Below the pieces are notes generated by a model that ran no database searches, was not told the DNA's origin, and saw nothing but the letters and a program-made list of their open reading frames with translations. Shown here piece by piece: positions 8,378-18,804 of a stretch of DNA of 64,000 nt. The DNA comes from Allobosea sp. CRIB-10. GTDB lineage: Bacteria > Pseudomonadota > Alphaproteobacteria > Rhizobiales > Beijerinckiaceae. Every line of letters begins with the position of its first letter. The stretch's first letter is position 1. The DNA is taken from positions 310,001-374,000 of the forward strand of contig NZ_FOKP01000003.1 in assembly GCF_900112185.1 (NCBI RefSeq), given 5' to 3'. The position numbers and the translations under genes were made by a program.

Positions 8378-9715
8378 TCAACGCACGATGATCGGCGCCG
8401 TCGCCTCGACCATGCCCGGCACGGCGCGCAGCCTCTCGATCAGGTCGAGCACCTCGTCCGGTTGCAAGATCGCCGCATCGTCGTTCGCGCTCGGCGCTGC
8501 CTTCAGCCAGCGCTGGCGCAGCGCCGCCGGCAAGTCCGCCTCCGTGCCGAAGCAGGCGAACAGGTTCTCGAAGGCCGCGTCGAGCACGATGTCGGTCAAT
8601 CCGAAATCATAAGGGTAGGACTGGCTGCCGGCGCGCAGCACGCTCTTGCCCTCTTCGCCACGCACCGGCAGCACGACCGAGGCGGTGCCATCCGAATCCA
8701 ACACCCAGCAATAGAGCCTCATCCCCGCCTTGCCCTCGATGCGCACATCGAGCCGCCGCCCTTTCGCGAAGGGCGAAGCCGCCGGCAGCAGCGCGAGCCG
8801 CGCCCGGTCCGAGCCGGCTGTAGCGGCGACATGCTCGAGGAAAGGCCTGACCGCCGGGTCGCAGCCTAGTCCCTCGACCGGAATGCGATTGCGCCCGGTC
8901 GGGGCCAGCACGGCATCGCCGCGGCGGAATTCGAGCTCCATCCAGCTTTGGCCGTTGCGGTCCTGCTCAAAGCGGCCGCGCGTCGTGACGGCGTCGCTGG
9001 ACGCCGCACATTGCCCGGGCGTGGCCTTGCGGAGGTCCAATGGCCGGGCGCGCAGGATGCGATCGTCCGAGCGTGACTCGGCGTCGAGCGCCAGCAGCAG
9101 TCGCTCGCCGAGCGCGGCGCTGCAGGCGCTGTAGCCGCTCGCCGCCGAGAACGGACAGATGTCGACCCGTTTCAGATCAGGCGCGGCCCGCACGAGGTTC
9201 TCGACCGCCTTACTCATCACCTGATCGACATCGACCACGCCCGGCTTGGTCCGGATCGCGATCTCGACCGGCTCGCTCGTCGCCTTGCAGTCGCCCGTCC
9301 TGGCGATCGCCTGCAGGCGGAAGCTTGCCTTGTCCTCCTGCCGCGCCGGCTCGGTGAAGAAGACGCTGGCATCGCCGTCGAAGGCTTTGCGGATCTGCGC
9401 CTCGGCCTCGCCCGGCTTGTGCAAATTGAGGCTGTCGCGCAGCGTCTTGATGCGGACGACATCGGCGCTCGCTGCCAGCCTGACCCGCCCCTCGCTCTGC
9501 AAACGGCTCTCGATCGCCAGCCTGACCTCGTCGGCCTGCTTGCCCGACAAGATCTGCTGGCCGGCATCGAAGCCAACCACGGCAAGCGAGAGGTCGCGCT
9601 TGCCGGCGCAGGCGGCGACATTGTCGAGCCAGGCCGACAGCGCATCGGCGCGCGCGGCGCAGCCCCCGGCGACGAACAGTCCGGCGACGAGAAGACTTCG
9701 CAGCAAACCGCTCAC
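8378..9715 (-). CDS. Exported DUF4384-like partner of a caspase-type protein
   Basis: The 445-residue protein starts at GTG and opens with a signal sequence (MSGLLRSLLVAGLFVAGGCAARADA) containing a possible lipobox GGC. Residues 320-400 resemble DUF4384: GMRLYCWVLDSDGTASVVLPV, then SYPYDFGLTDIVLDAAFENLFACF. The middle has scattered cysteines and no recognised domain. The gene starts nine bases after the stop of the caspase-like gene, so both come from one transcript. From recall, DUF4384 domains often occur beside or fused to caspase-like peptidases, so it may be a substrate or regulator of its neighbour. The family call rests on pattern memory. Confidence 0.65.
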   Translation of the reverse strand: MSGLLRSLLVAGLFVAGGCAARADALSAWLDNVAACAGKRDLSLAVVGFDAGQQILSGKQADEVRLAIESRLQSEGRVRLAASADVVRIKTLRDSLNLHKPGEAEAQIRKAFDGDASVFFTEPARQEDKASFRLQAIARTGDCKATSEPVEIAIRTKPGVVDVDQVMSKAVENLVRAAPDLKRVDICPFSAASGYSACSAALGERLLLALDAESRSDDRILRARPLDLRKATPGQCAASSDAVTTRGRFEQDRNGQSWMELEFRRGDAVLAPTGRNRIPVEGLGCDPAVRPFLEHVAATAGSDRARLALLPAASPFAKGRRLDVRIEGKAGMRLYCWVLDSDGTASVVLPVRGEEGKSVLRAGSQSYPYDFGLTDIVLDAAFENLFACFGTEADLPAALRQRWLKAAPSANDDAAILQPDEVLDLIERLRAVPGMVEATAPIIVR

Positions 9716-9724
9716 GGCCGGCTT

Positions 9725-11779
9725 CTAATGCTCCTGCTCCAGCGAACGCGCATAGCCATCCAGCGCCCGGACGAACACCGGGTTGAAGCGGCCATCGATC
9801 GCGCCGCTGTAATGATCGGCCTTCTGCGCTGCCCGTTGCAAGGCCCGCACCGTGTCCGGCTTCAGCTTCTGCTCGGAAACGTCGCTGGCGGAGATCGCCG
9901 CGGCGCCCGCTTCGCCCTTCGCCAGCGCCTTCATCAGCATCTGCAGCGAATTCGTGCCGGGAAAGAAGGAGCCGAAGCCGTTGTCGATCAGCGTCGCCAT
10001 CGAAACCATGGCGATCGGATCGCCCTTGTCGGCGGCCTGCCGGAACAGGTCAAAGCCCTTCTGCGGGTTCTTCGGGAAGCCCGGCCGCCCTTCGAGATAG
10101 GCCGGCACCAGCTTGGCGATCGAGAAGGCGTCGCCCGCCTCCGCCGCCTTCTGGTACCAGCGCAGCGACGCCGCCTCGTCGCGCGGCCGGCCGCGGCCAT
10201 ATTGCAGCATCCGCCCGACATTGCTCATCGCGATGGCGTTACCGGTACCGGCGGCCTGCTCGTAGAGCGAAAAAGCCTTCTGCAGGTCGACCCTGCTGCC
10301 CTGGCCGTTCTCGTAGAGCGCGCCGAGATTGTTCATAGCCGCGGCGCTGCCGGCATCGGCCGCCTTGTCATAGGCCGCGAGCGCATCCTTGTAGCGCTCG
10401 GCTTTGTCATGGGCGCGGCCAAGCTGGTAGGAGAGCCGCCTGATCTGCGGCTGCGACTCCACCGCCTGCTTGCAGGCCACGATCGCGGCGCGCGCATCGA
10501 TCCGCGCGAACTTCACGCCCTTGATGCCCTCGCGCCGGTCGGGATCGGCAGGATCGCCGGCGAGTTCGTCGCAGTCCTGCACACGCGGATCGCGCGAGGC
10601 GTCGGTGCGGCCGAGATAGCCCTCGGCCAGCGAGCGATAGGCGCAGACCGTGCCGCAGCCCTTGAGATAGTCCTCATAGCGCCCAGAGCCGCCGAGCCTG
10701 ATCCAGTTCTGCTCGTCGGTGGCGGCCTCGCCGCTGCGGCGCTTGTCAAGCAGCAGCGCCATCGCCGCCTCGCGATAGCCGCAGGTCTCACCGCAGCGTG
10801 CGACATACCCCTCGAGCGCGCTGCGCTCGCCTGCCGCCTTGGCCCGCTGCCAATTGGCCTCGTCCCGCGCCGATGCGACCGCCCGCGCCACCGCTGGCAC
10901 CGGCTGCGCCACCGGCAGGGCGATCGAGGCAAGGTCGATCTCCGGTGCCTGCTCGCGGCCGCTGTCTCGCCGTGCCGCGGCTTCGACGCTGTCCTTGAGA
11001 TAGCGCTGCAGGTCGGACCAGGCGAGCGGCCCGCTCTCGGGCGCGCCGGCCGGCCGCGCCAATCCGGCGGCGCCCATCAGGAAGCGGCTGGTGAACAGGC
11101 CGAGCTTCTGGCTCTCGTCCCAGTTGGCCGGCGTCGTGCCGGAGGTCGCGACCAGCTTGACGATGCCACCGCCCGTGCGCGGCTTGGCTGGGGTGAAGCC
11201 CGGCGCCGAGACGGCGAGCAGGCTCTCGCCCTTGCGGCCGGTCTCGCCGGTGAAGCAGGCATCGATCATCACGATCAATTGGCGCTGCGCTCCGATCTTC
11301 TGCCGGACCAGTTCGAGGTTCCGGTAGAGCGTCTGCAGCGCATAGCCGCTCTCGGCGGCATTGGGATTGCCGTCCTGCGGCAAGAGGAAAGGCTGGCGCG
11401 TCGCAAGGTCGGGCACGCCATGGCCGGAATAATAGACGAAGACGTTGGAGCGGCCCTCGACCGCGCTGCGCCAGAGCTTGCCGCCCTGCGGATTGGCCTC
11501 GCTGCCGAACATCTGGGTGAGTTCGCCGAGCGTCGCATCCTTCAGCAGGAAGACGTTCTGCTCGCGGAAACCAAGCGTTCCGGTGAGATAGGCCTTGATC
11601 GCCTCGGCATCGTTATGGGCGAAGTCGACGGTGCTGGTCTGCTTGTAGGCCCTGTTGCCGATCACCACCGCGATCGACTCGGCATTGTCGGAGAGGGTGG
11701 CCGGCGGCGCCTGCGCGATCGAAGGCGAGAGGAGCCCGAGCCAGAGCAGGGCTGCGATCAGGAACGCCGGCAAGGCCAC
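9725..11779 (-). CDS. Caspase-like (peptidase C14) protein with Sel1 repeats
   Basis: The 684-residue protein begins with a signal peptide (ALPAFLIAALLWLGLLSPSIAQA). The caspase fold covers about residues 33-270, with catalytic His120 in VYYSGHG and Cys175 in IDACFTG. Two or three Sel1-like repeats lie at about 462-605 (AAYDKAADAGSAAAMNNLGALYENG). Residues 638-684 look like a small peptidoglycan-binding-type domain. The GTG at 11779 is taken as start, but a TTG at 11773, five bases after GGAGG, is equally good. It would be exported and act in the periplasm. It forms a two-gene operon with the DUF4384-like gene. Confidence 0.85.
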   Translation of the reverse strand: MALPAFLIAALLWLGLLSPSIAQAPPATLSDNAESIAVVIGNRAYKQTSTVDFAHNDAEAIKAYLTGTLGFREQNVFLLKDATLGELTQMFGSEANPQGGKLWRSAVEGRSNVFVYYSGHGVPDLATRQPFLLPQDGNPNAAESGYALQTLYRNLELVRQKIGAQRQLIVMIDACFTGETGRKGESLLAVSAPGFTPAKPRTGGGIVKLVATSGTTPANWDESQKLGLFTSRFLMGAAGLARPAGAPESGPLAWSDLQRYLKDSVEAAARRDSGREQAPEIDLASIALPVAQPVPAVARAVASARDEANWQRAKAAGERSALEGYVARCGETCGYREAAMALLLDKRRSGEAATDEQNWIRLGGSGRYEDYLKGCGTVCAYRSLAEGYLGRTDASRDPRVQDCDELAGDPADPDRREGIKGVKFARIDARAAIVACKQAVESQPQIRRLSYQLGRAHDKAERYKDALAAYDKAADAGSAAAMNNLGALYENGQGSRVDLQKAFSLYEQAAGTGNAIAMSNVGRMLQYGRGRPRDEAASLRWYQKAAEAGDAFSIAKLVPAYLEGRPGFPKNPQKGFDLFRQAADKGDPIAMVSMATLIDNGFGSFFPGTNSLQMLMKALAKGEAGAAAISASDVSEQKLKPDTVRALQRAAQKADHYSGAIDGRFNPVFVRALDGYARSLEQEH

Positions 11780-11791
11780 CTCCAGAATCCG

Positions 11792-11819
11792 CGCGCCAGC
11801 GCAGTGCCGCGCTGGCGCG
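11792..11819 (-). terminator. Hairpin between ilvD and the caspase gene
   Basis: A perfect 11-bp stem, CGCGCCAGCGC / GCGCTGGCGCG, encloses a six-base loop. It lies 62 bases after the ilvD stop and 13 bases before the caspase start codon. There is no T-run, so it may only slow or partly end ilvD transcripts, or affect translation of the caspase gene. Confidence 0.5.
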
Positions 11820-11881
11820 TCGATTTGTCGATGCGGCTTTTGTCCGGACGATCCGTGGCGAAGATGTGACGCTACGTGCGC

Positions 11882-13723
11882 TCAATCGATCGCCCGCACC
11901 GCCCCCTTGGCCGCGCTGGTCGCCAGCGCCGCATAGGCTTTCAGCGCGGTCGAGACCTTGCGCTTGCGCGGCGCCGCCGGCTTCCAGGCCTCCTTGCCCC
12001 TGGCCTCCATCGCCGCGCGCCGGCGCGCCAGCTCCTCGTCGGAGACCTTGAGGACGATGCTGCGCCTGGGGATGTCGATCTCGATCACGTCGCCGTTCTC
12101 GACCAGGCCGATCGCGCCGCCCTCGGCCGCTTCCGGCGAGACATGGCCGATCGAGAGACCGGACGAACCGCCGGAGAAGCGCCCGTCGGTGACCAGGGCG
12201 CAGGCCTTTCCGAGCCCTTTCGACTTCAGATAGCTCGTCGGATAGAGCATTTCCTGCATGCCCGGTCCGCCGCGCGGCCCCTCATAGCGGATGAGGACGA
12301 TGTCGCCTTCCTTGACCTTGCGGTTCAGGATGCCCTCGACCGCCGCGTCCTGGCTCTCGAAGATCACCGCCGTGCCGGAGAAGGTCAGGATCGAGGCGTC
12401 GACGCCGGCCGTCTTCACGATGCAGCCGTCGAGCGCGATATTGCCGTAGAGCACGGCGAGGCCGCCATCCTGCGAATGCGCATGCGCCTTCTCGCGGATG
12501 ACGCCCTTTTCGCGGTCGAGGTCGAGCTCCTCATAGCGCCGGTCCTGGCTGAAGGCGGTCTGCGTCGGCACGCCGCCGGGCGCGGCGCTGTAGAAGCTCC
12601 GCACCGCCTCGCTCGTGGTCTGCCTGATGTCCCAGCGCTCCAGCGCCTCGCCCAGCGTCGCGCTGTGGACGGTCGGCAGCGAGGTGTCGAGCAGCCCGGC
12701 CCGGTCGAGCTCGCCGAGGATCGCCATGATGCCGCCGGCGCGGTGGACGTCCTCCATGTGGACGTTGGCCACGGCCGGCGCGACCTTGCACAGCACCGGC
12801 ACATTGCGCGACAGCCGGTCGATATCGGCCATGGTGAAGTCGATCTCGGCTTCGTGCGCCGCGGCGAGCAGATGCAGCACCGTATTGGTCGAGCCGCCCA
12901 TCGAGATGTCGAGCGTCATCGCGTTCTCGAACGCCTTGAAGCTCGCGACATTGCGCGGCAGCACGCTTTGATCTTCTTGTTCATACCAGCGCTTGGCGAT
13001 GTCGACGATGAGATGGCCGGCCTCGACGAAGAGGCGCTTGCGGTCGGCATGGGTCGCCAGCGTCGAGCCGTTGCCGGGCAGCGCGAGGCCGAGCGCCTCG
13101 GTCAGGCAGTTCATCGAATTGGCGGTGAACATGCCCGAGCAGGAGCCGCAGGTCGGGCAGGCCGAGCGCTCGATCACCTCGACTTCGCTATCGCTGTACT
13201 TGCTGTCGGCGGCGGCGACCATGGCATCGACCAGGTCGACCTTCTTCAAGACGCCCTCGGCGATGTATTTGCCGGCCTCCATCGGCCCGCCCGAGACGAA
13301 CACGGTGGGGATGTTGAGGCGCATCGACGCCATCAGCATGCCGGGCGTGATCTTGTCGCAATTGGAGATGCAGACCATCGCGTCGGCGCAATGGGCGTTG
13401 ACCATGTATTCGACGCTATCGGCGATCAGTTCGCGCGAGGGCAGCGAATAGAGCATGCCGTCATGGCCCATGGCGATGCCGTCATCGACCGCGATGGTGT
13501 TGAATTCCTTGGCGACGCCGCCGGCCTTCTCGATCTCGCGCGCGACCAGCTGGCCGAGGTCCTTGAGGTGGACATGGCCCGGCACGAACTGGGTGAAGGA
13601 GTTCACCACCGCGATGATCGGCTTGCCGAAATCGCTGTCCTTCATGCCGGTGGCGCGCCAGAGGCCGCGGGCGCCGGCCATGTTGCGGCCATGGGTGGTG
13701 GTGGCGGATCTCAGCCTCGGCAT
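11882..13723 (-). CDS. ilvD: Dihydroxy-acid dehydratase
   Basis: The 613-residue enzyme dehydrates 2,3-dihydroxy acids to 2-keto acids, the third common step of isoleucine and valine synthesis. The N-terminus ([23 protein letters not shown]) and the iron-sulfur cysteines ([12 protein letters not shown] and [17 protein letters not shown]) are standard for the long, E. coli-like type. The C-terminus shows [15 protein letters not shown]. Length is normal. It is divergent from a LysR gene across 135 bases. No leader peptide or attenuator was seen upstream. Confidence 0.97.
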   Translation of the reverse strand: MPRLRSATTTHGRNMAGARGLWRATGMKDSDFGKPIIAVVNSFTQFVPGHVHLKDLGQLVAREIEKAGGVAKEFNTIAVDDGIAMGHDGMLYSLPSRELIADSVEYMVNAHCADAMVCISNCDKITPGMLMASMRLNIPTVFVSGGPMEAGKYIAEGVLKKVDLVDAMVAAADSKYSDSEVEVIERSACPTCGSCSGMFTANSMNCLTEALGLALPGNGSTLATHADRKRLFVEAGHLIVDIAKRWYEQEDQSVLPRNVASFKAFENAMTLDISMGGSTNTVLHLLAAAHEAEIDFTMADIDRLSRNVPVLCKVAPAVANVHMEDVHRAGGIMAILGELDRAGLLDTSLPTVHSATLGEALERWDIRQTTSEAVRSFYSAAPGGVPTQTAFSQDRRYEELDLDREKGVIREKAHAHSQDGGLAVLYGNIALDGCIVKTAGVDASILTFSGTAVIFESQDAAVEGILNRKVKEGDIVLIRYEGPRGGPGMQEMLYPTSYLKSKGLGKACALVTDGRFSGGSSGLSIGHVSPEAAEGGAIGLVENGDVIEIDIPRRSIVLKVSDEELARRRAAMEARGKEAWKPAAPRKRKVSTALKAYAALATSAAKGAVRAID

Positions 13724-13858
13724 GCTTGACCTCGTTGACGCTACATCCGAACAGAAGGGCTCGCCCTATAGCTAGCGGCGGCGCCCGGCCAGCCAAAATT
13801 GAATTATTCGATTTTGATCATCGGCGCCGTCCATGCTGCGGGCGCGAAAGGCCTTGCG

Positions 13859-14719
13859 ATGCTGCGCAATATCGACATCGACCTGCTGCGTTCCTTCGTC
13901 ACCATCGCGGAGCTACGCTCCTTCACGCGCGCCGCCACAGCGCTCGCACGCACGCAGTCGACGATCTCGACGCAGGTGCGAAAGCTCGAGGAGATCGCCG
14001 GCCAGACCCTGCTGCAGCGCTCGCCGCAGGAGGTGCTGCTGACCCGCGCCGGCGAGGATTTTCTCGGTTACGCCCGCCGGATCGTCGCGCTGCATGACGA
14101 GGCCCTAGACGTCGTCCGGGCGCAAAGCGTGTCCGGCCGGGTCCGGCTCGCGGTGATGGACGACTACGCCACCATCGTTCTGCCCGAGACGCTGGCGCGC
14201 TTCGCCCGCTCGCATCCGGAGGTCGAGCTCGAGGTCACCACCGGCTTCACCCGCGACCTGATCGGCAGCCTCGGAGAGGCCTTCGACCTCGTATTGGCGA
14301 CGCAGAAGGCCGGCGACGGCGGCGGCGAGGTGCTGCGGGCCGAGCGCACCGCCTGGGCCTGGTCGGATCGGCACGATTTTCCACCCGCCGGCCCCTTGCC
14401 GCTCGCGCTACTCAAGGCGCCGAACATGTATCGCGAGTGGGCCCTCGCCGCGCTGAACGAGGCCGGAAGACCCTGGCGCATCCTGTTCTCCTCCTCCAGC
14501 ATCGGTGCGGTCGAGGCCGTGGCGGCAGCGGGGGGTGCGCTGACAGTGGTCAAGGCCGGCACGGCGCACGAAGGCCTGCGTCTGCTCGGCGAGGCGGAGG
14601 GGCTGCCCCAGCTGCCGGCCTCCGAGATCGCGCTGCACCTGGCGCCGGGCCGGCCGACGCCAGCAGTACGGGCACTTGCCGGCTTCCTCACGGATACGTT
14701 GAAGATGACGACTGACTGA
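13859..14719 (+). CDS. LysR family transcriptional regulator
   Basis: The protein has an N-terminal winged helix (NIDIDLLRSFVTIAELRSFTRAATALARTQSTISTQVRKLE) and a C-terminal substrate-binding domain. The ATG at 13859 has AAAGG upstream; an in-frame ATG at 13799 would add 20 residues without homology to the family. It is divergent from ilvD, which is the usual arrangement for a LysR target, but control of ilvD is inference only. The ligand is unknown. Confidence 0.88.
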   Translation: MLRNIDIDLLRSFVTIAELRSFTRAATALARTQSTISTQVRKLEEIAGQTLLQRSPQEVLLTRAGEDFLGYARRIVALHDEALDVVRAQSVSGRVRLAVMDDYATIVLPETLARFARSHPEVELEVTTGFTRDLIGSLGEAFDLVLATQKAGDGGGEVLRAERTAWAWSDRHDFPPAGPLPLALLKAPNMYREWALAALNEAGRPWRILFSSSSIGAVEAVAAAGGALTVVKAGTAHEGLRLLGEAEGLPQLPASEIALHLAPGRPTPAVRALAGFLTDTLKMTTD

Positions 14720-15170
14720 AAGGCTCCATTGCGCTGGCTGGAATCTTTCGATGAGGAAATGGTCGCAAGACCGAGAGTATAAAGAAGGTTGCAAAAACTA
14801 CTAGAAACCCGCGGAAGCTGCAAAAACACCCTTCTAAAACGCTCTCAAGCTGCTTCAATGCGACAGCTTGGCAACAAACGTCGCTGATCTGGAGCAAATT
14901 GCAACCACTCCACCGGCTTATTTAGTCAAAATTTACTATCACGACGCACCGTCTGCTTAGAAAAAGAGCACCCGGATTTCTCCTGTGTCTATCGCAGATA
15001 GTACAGCGTGCGCCCCTGGCCGCGCACCCTTTCGTATTGACCAATACACCAGCCGGACGAATGTCCAGCGCTCAGATCTCCGGTCAGTTGATCGCGCCGA
15101 TCAGGCCGATTTCGCCCTCGCCTTCGCTCATGCGAGTTCCTGCCCACATCATGTCATTTAGGACCACGCT
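14720..15170. other. Intergenic region upstream of a chemoreceptor
   Basis: These 451 bases are less GC-rich than the flanking genes and no reading frame looks coding. A 14-base palindrome, GTATTG-AC-CAATAC, lies at 15034-15047, 124 bases upstream of the receptor start, and could be an operator. No RNA gene or terminator with a clear T-run was recognised after the LysR gene. Confidence 0.5.
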
Positions 15171-17384
15171 ATGCGTTTGGCAGCCAATCTCACGATCAAG
15201 CAGACATTCCTATGCATTGCCGGGCTCTTCACCGCCCTGATCGCAGCCATCATCGGCGCGTGGTATTTTCAGCAGCGGGCGGTCGATGCCCGGGCCGGCG
15301 CTTATCGCCAGGCGCATGCGTCCTATCTGCTCGCCGACGAATTCCGGCAGAGCTCGGATGATCTGACGCGCCTGGCACGGACCTTCGCGGTGACCGGCAA
15401 CGCGCGCTACGAGCAGCAATATCTCGAAGTCATCGCCATGCGCAGCGGCGAGAAGCCGCGCCCGGTCGAGCCGCACCGAATCTACTGGGACCTCGTCCTC
15501 GACAATGCCGTGCGCCCGCGCGGCCCCGGCGAGACCAAGGCCCTGCTGACCGCGATGAAGGAGGCGGGCTTCACGGACGCCGAGTTCGCAAAGCTCGGCC
15601 AGGCCGCCGCCAAGTCGGACGGTCTCGTCGCTCTCGAAACCCGCGCCATGAACGCCGCCAAGGGCCTGTTCGAGGATGGCGGCGGCAAATACACCGTCAA
15701 GAAAGAGCGCGACCTCAACCTCGCCCGCGAGCTGCTGTTCTCGGCCGATTACGACCGCATGAAGGCCGAGATCATGAAGCCGGTCGACGAGTTCTTCGGG
15801 CTGGTCCAGGCGCGCACCAATGCCCTCCTCGCCGCGACCGGGGCCACGGTCAACCAGATCCAGTGGGTGTTCAACCTGCTGCTCGGCACGCTGGTCGCGC
15901 TGATGCTCGCAACCGGCGCCCTGATCGTCTCGCGCGTCATCAGGCCGCTCGCCGCGATCAAGACCAGCATCGACGGCCTCTCCAATGGCGAGCTCGAAAC
16001 GCCGATCCCGCAGACTGGGCGCAATGACGAAGTCGGCGCCGTCGCCGGCGCGCTGCTGCTCTTCCGCGACAAGCTGGTGCAGATCCGCGCGCTGGAGGCG
16101 CAGGAGCGGGCCGAGGCCGCAGCCCGCGCGGCCCGAGCCGATGCGATGTCGCGCGTCGTCTCCGATGTCGGCGAGGTCGTCGCCGCCGCCGCCGATGGCG
16201 ACTTCTCGGCCCGGCTGCAGATCGACGATGCCGACGAGCAGATGCAGAAGCTGGTCGCCGGCATCAACGAGATCAACGCCGTCGTCGACAGCGCCACGAC
16301 CGAGTTCGTCGCCGTGCTGCAGCGCGTCGCCGAGGGCGACCTGACCCAGGACATCGCCACCCAATATCGCGGCCGCTTCGGCGAGCTGAAGGCGGCGGTG
16401 AACGAGACCGTCGAGCGCCTGTCCTCGACGGTGAAGACGATCCAGCTCACCTCCGCCGATGTCGGGCTCTCGGCCCGCGAGATCGCGACCGGCGCGGACG
16501 ATCTGTCGAAGCGCACCGAGGAGCAGGCTTCTTCGCTGGAGGAGAGCGCCGCGACCACCGAGGAGCTGGCCGCCTCGGTCAAGGCCTCGGCCCAGGCCTC
16601 GCGCCAGGCGGCGACGACCGCCGAGGAAGCGATGCGCGCGGCCGAGGGCGGCGGCGAGATCGCCGGCAAGGCAGTCAGCGCCATGGCCCGGATCGAGGAC
16701 GCCTCAAAGAAGATCTCCGACATCACCCGCGTGATCGACGATATCGCCTTCCAGACCAATCTCCTCGCCCTGAACGCAGCGGTGGAAGCGGCCCGCGCCG
16801 GCGATGCCGGCAAGGGCTTCGCTGTGGTCGCCTCGGAGGTGCGCACCCTGGCGCAGCGCTCGGGCGAGGCGGCCAAGGACATCTCGACGCTGATCTCCTC
16901 CTCGAACGCCGAGGTCGGCGAGGGCGTCAAGCTGGTCCGGCAGGCCGGCGATGCGCTGACCCAGATCCTCGCGGCCTCGCAGAAGGTCGCCGCGACCATC
17001 GCCGACATCTCCTCGGCCGCGGCCGAGCAGGCCAACGGCATCGAGGAGATGAGCCAGACCGTCGCCCATATGGACGAGATGACCCAGCAGAACGCTGCCC
17101 TCTCCGAACAGAGCGCCGCCAGCGCCAATGCGCTCAACCAGCGCATCACGCAGCTCAACGACCTCGTCGCCGCGTTCAAGACGGGTGGCGACGCCGTCGC
17201 CACCCGCGCGGCCACGCCTCATGCCGCCCCGGCCCGCTCGGCGGTCAGGCCTGCTGCCGCACGCAAGCCCGCGGCGGCCGAGCCGCAGCGCCTGCAGCAG
17301 CTCGCCGCCACCGCCTTCAGCCCGGCGCCGCGCAAGGTCGCCAATGCCGGCAAGCACGGCGACAGCGGTTGGGCCGAGTTCTGA
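15171..17384 (+). CDS. Methyl-accepting chemotaxis protein with HAMP domains and a CheR-docking tail
   Basis: The 737-residue receptor has TM1 at about residues 12-32, a periplasmic helical domain to about 230, TM2 at about 233-255, a HAMP domain ([20 protein letters not shown]), at least one further HAMP-like segment ([14 protein letters not shown]), and the signalling domain. The tip reads [20 protein letters not shown] and [16 protein letters not shown]. The last residues are GWAEF, which fits the xWxxF pentapeptide used to tether CheR or CheB, after a flexible alanine/proline-rich linker. No ligand is predicted. No che genes are nearby. AGGA lies just upstream of the ATG. Confidence 0.95.
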   Translation: MRLAANLTIKQTFLCIAGLFTALIAAIIGAWYFQQRAVDARAGAYRQAHASYLLADEFRQSSDDLTRLARTFAVTGNARYEQQYLEVIAMRSGEKPRPVEPHRIYWDLVLDNAVRPRGPGETKALLTAMKEAGFTDAEFAKLGQAAAKSDGLVALETRAMNAAKGLFEDGGGKYTVKKERDLNLARELLFSADYDRMKAEIMKPVDEFFGLVQARTNALLAATGATVNQIQWVFNLLLGTLVALMLATGALIVSRVIRPLAAIKTSIDGLSNGELETPIPQTGRNDEVGAVAGALLLFRDKLVQIRALEAQERAEAAARAARADAMSRVVSDVGEVVAAAADGDFSARLQIDDADEQMQKLVAGINEINAVVDSATTEFVAVLQRVAEGDLTQDIATQYRGRFGELKAAVNETVERLSSTVKTIQLTSADVGLSAREIATGADDLSKRTEEQASSLEESAATTEELAASVKASAQASRQAATTAEEAMRAAEGGGEIAGKAVSAMARIEDASKKISDITRVIDDIAFQTNLLALNAAVEAARAGDAGKGFAVVASEVRTLAQRSGEAAKDISTLISSSNAEVGEGVKLVRQAGDALTQILAASQKVAATIADISSAAAEQANGIEEMSQTVAHMDEMTQQNAALSEQSAASANALNQRITQLNDLVAAFKTGGDAVATRAATPHAAPARSAVRPAAARKPAAAEPQRLQQLAATAFSPAPRKVANAGKHGDSGWAEF

Positions 17385-17465
17385 GCACATAGCCGGTCGC
17401 CTTTCGGAGGCGGCCGGCATCCTTGCGAAAGGGGCCGCCACAGGCAGAATGGCCGTCCCTGACAC

Positions 17466-18272
17466 TTGCCGGCAAAGCGTGCCCGCGTGACGACGATCGA
17501 CCAACGGGATGCCCTGCTTCGGCTCGGCGAGCACGAGCTCTTCACGCGCAGCTGGACGCCCTCGGATCCTGAGCATGATCGGCGCGCGCCGGTCCTGCTC
17601 CTTCACGACTCGCTCGGCTGCGTCGAACTTTGGCGCAGCTTCCCCCAGAAGCTCGCCGCGGCGACCGGCCGGCGCGTCGTCGCCTATGACCGCCTCGGCT
17701 TCGGCCGCTCCGACCCGCATCCGGGCAAGCTAGGCCTCGATTTCGTCGCGGACGAAGGTCACAGCGTCATCCCGCAGCTTTGCGATCGGCTCGGCATCGG
17801 CGATTTCGTCGCCTGCGGCCACAGCGTCGGCGGCGGCATGGCGATCGAGACGGCGGCGCGCTGGCCGCAGCGCTGCCGGGCGCTCGTCACCATCGCCGCC
17901 CAGACCTTCATCGAGGAGATGACCCTCGCCGGAATCAGGGTGGCCGAGCGCGATTTCCAGGATCCGGACAACCTCGCCCGGCTGGCGCGCTATCACGGCG
18001 ACAAGACGCCCTGGGTGCTCGACGCCTGGATCGGGACCTGGCTCTCGCCCGCCTTCGCCGACTGGGCGCTGGATCGCCCCCTGGCCGGCATGCGCTGCCC
18101 CGTCCTCGCCGTCCACGGCGAGGACGACGAATACGGCTCGACCCGCCACCCCCGGCGCATCGCCGAAGGGCGAGGCGAGGCGCTGATCCTTCCTGGGGTC
18201 GGCCATGTCCCGCATCGCGAGGCGGAAAGCGCGCTGGTTAAGGCGATCGCGGGTTTTCTGGCGGCGATCTGA
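17466..18272 (+). CDS. Alpha/beta hydrolase
   Basis: The protein (268 residues from a TTG at 17466, or 261 from a GTG at 17487) has the alpha/beta-hydrolase set: oxyanion region LLLHDSLGC, nucleophile elbow GHSVGGG, acid HGEDDEYG and histidine GVGHVPH. Family members include esterases, haloalkane dehalogenases and MhpC-type C-C hydrolases; the substrate is not evident. Neither start has a strong ribosome-binding site. It follows the receptor gene at about 80 bases and is followed by a family B palindrome. Confidence 0.85.
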   Translation: MPAKRARVTTIDQRDALLRLGEHELFTRSWTPSDPEHDRRAPVLLLHDSLGCVELWRSFPQKLAAATGRRVVAYDRLGFGRSDPHPGKLGLDFVADEGHSVIPQLCDRLGIGDFVACGHSVGGGMAIETAARWPQRCRALVTIAAQTFIEEMTLAGIRVAERDFQDPDNLARLARYHGDKTPWVLDAWIGTWLSPAFADWALDRPLAGMRCPVLAVHGEDDEYGSTRHPRRIAEGRGEALILPGVGHVPHREAESALVKAIAGFLAAI

Positions 18273-18300
18273 AACCCGAAGGCGATTCCACCCGCCATTC

Positions 18301-18384
18301 CGTCATGGTCGGGCTTGTCCCGACCATCCACGTCTTCCTTCACCAGATGCGGTGTTCAGCTCGCCACAAGGGCGAGGATGACGG
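18301..18384. repeat. Palindromic intergenic element, family B
   Basis: It begins CGTCATGGTCGGGCTTGTCC and ends with AAGGGCGAGGATGACGG, with an inner CCACGTCTTCC. Related copies lie at 25417-25510 and 30799-30892, and a degenerate one at 35618-35695. Reading frames of neighbouring genes often run spuriously into it. Confidence 0.8.
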
Positions 18385-18804
18385 TTGAAGCGACCCGCCT
18401 CCGCGGGGATAATTCCCCAATCAATCCCCGCCTTCGAAACCTGTCGTATTCTCCCCCCGTCCCGTCCGACCAAGGGGCTGTCGCGAGGCATCGTGCGGCC
18501 GGGCGGGAGAGCGGTGTCCGCCTTGAACAGCCGTCGCGGGCTGGAATGGCGGAGGGGCCTCGCCGGGCGAAGCCGGGTCTGCCCGACCCGATGGCACGAC
18601 GAGGCACCGGAAGAGAACCGCGCGCGGGGTTCGGCAGCGGCAAGCATCGGCCGCTTCGACATCTCGACATCGACATTCGACATGGCGGCGGAAGGCCGCC
18701 GCGACTGGACCCCGCGCACCCCTTTGGGATCGCGCTCGCCTTTCAGAGCCTCACGGCGCAAGCCGGCGAGGTTGCAGTCGCGCGCGAAGTACCGGCCTTG
18801 CGCC
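18385..18804. other. Unexplained GC-rich intergenic stretch
   Basis: About 420 bases separate the family B element from the bestrophin-like gene. It is GC-rich and contains several small inverted repeats (for example CCCGC-CTCC-GCGGG at 18390-18403). Open frames exist on both strands, but their amino-acid make-up is rich in R, P and S and shows no family. It does not match RNase P, SRP or tmRNA motifs that I know. Confidence 0.4.

Noticed and set aside
9419-11869. An 816-codon plus-strand frame
   Set aside because: It lies opposite the caspase and DUF4384 genes, whose catalytic motifs and signal peptides are clear. High GC keeps the opposite strand open.
11876-13729. A 617-codon plus-strand frame opposite ilvD
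   Set aside because: ilvD is unmistakable on the minus strand; the opposite frame has no family pattern.
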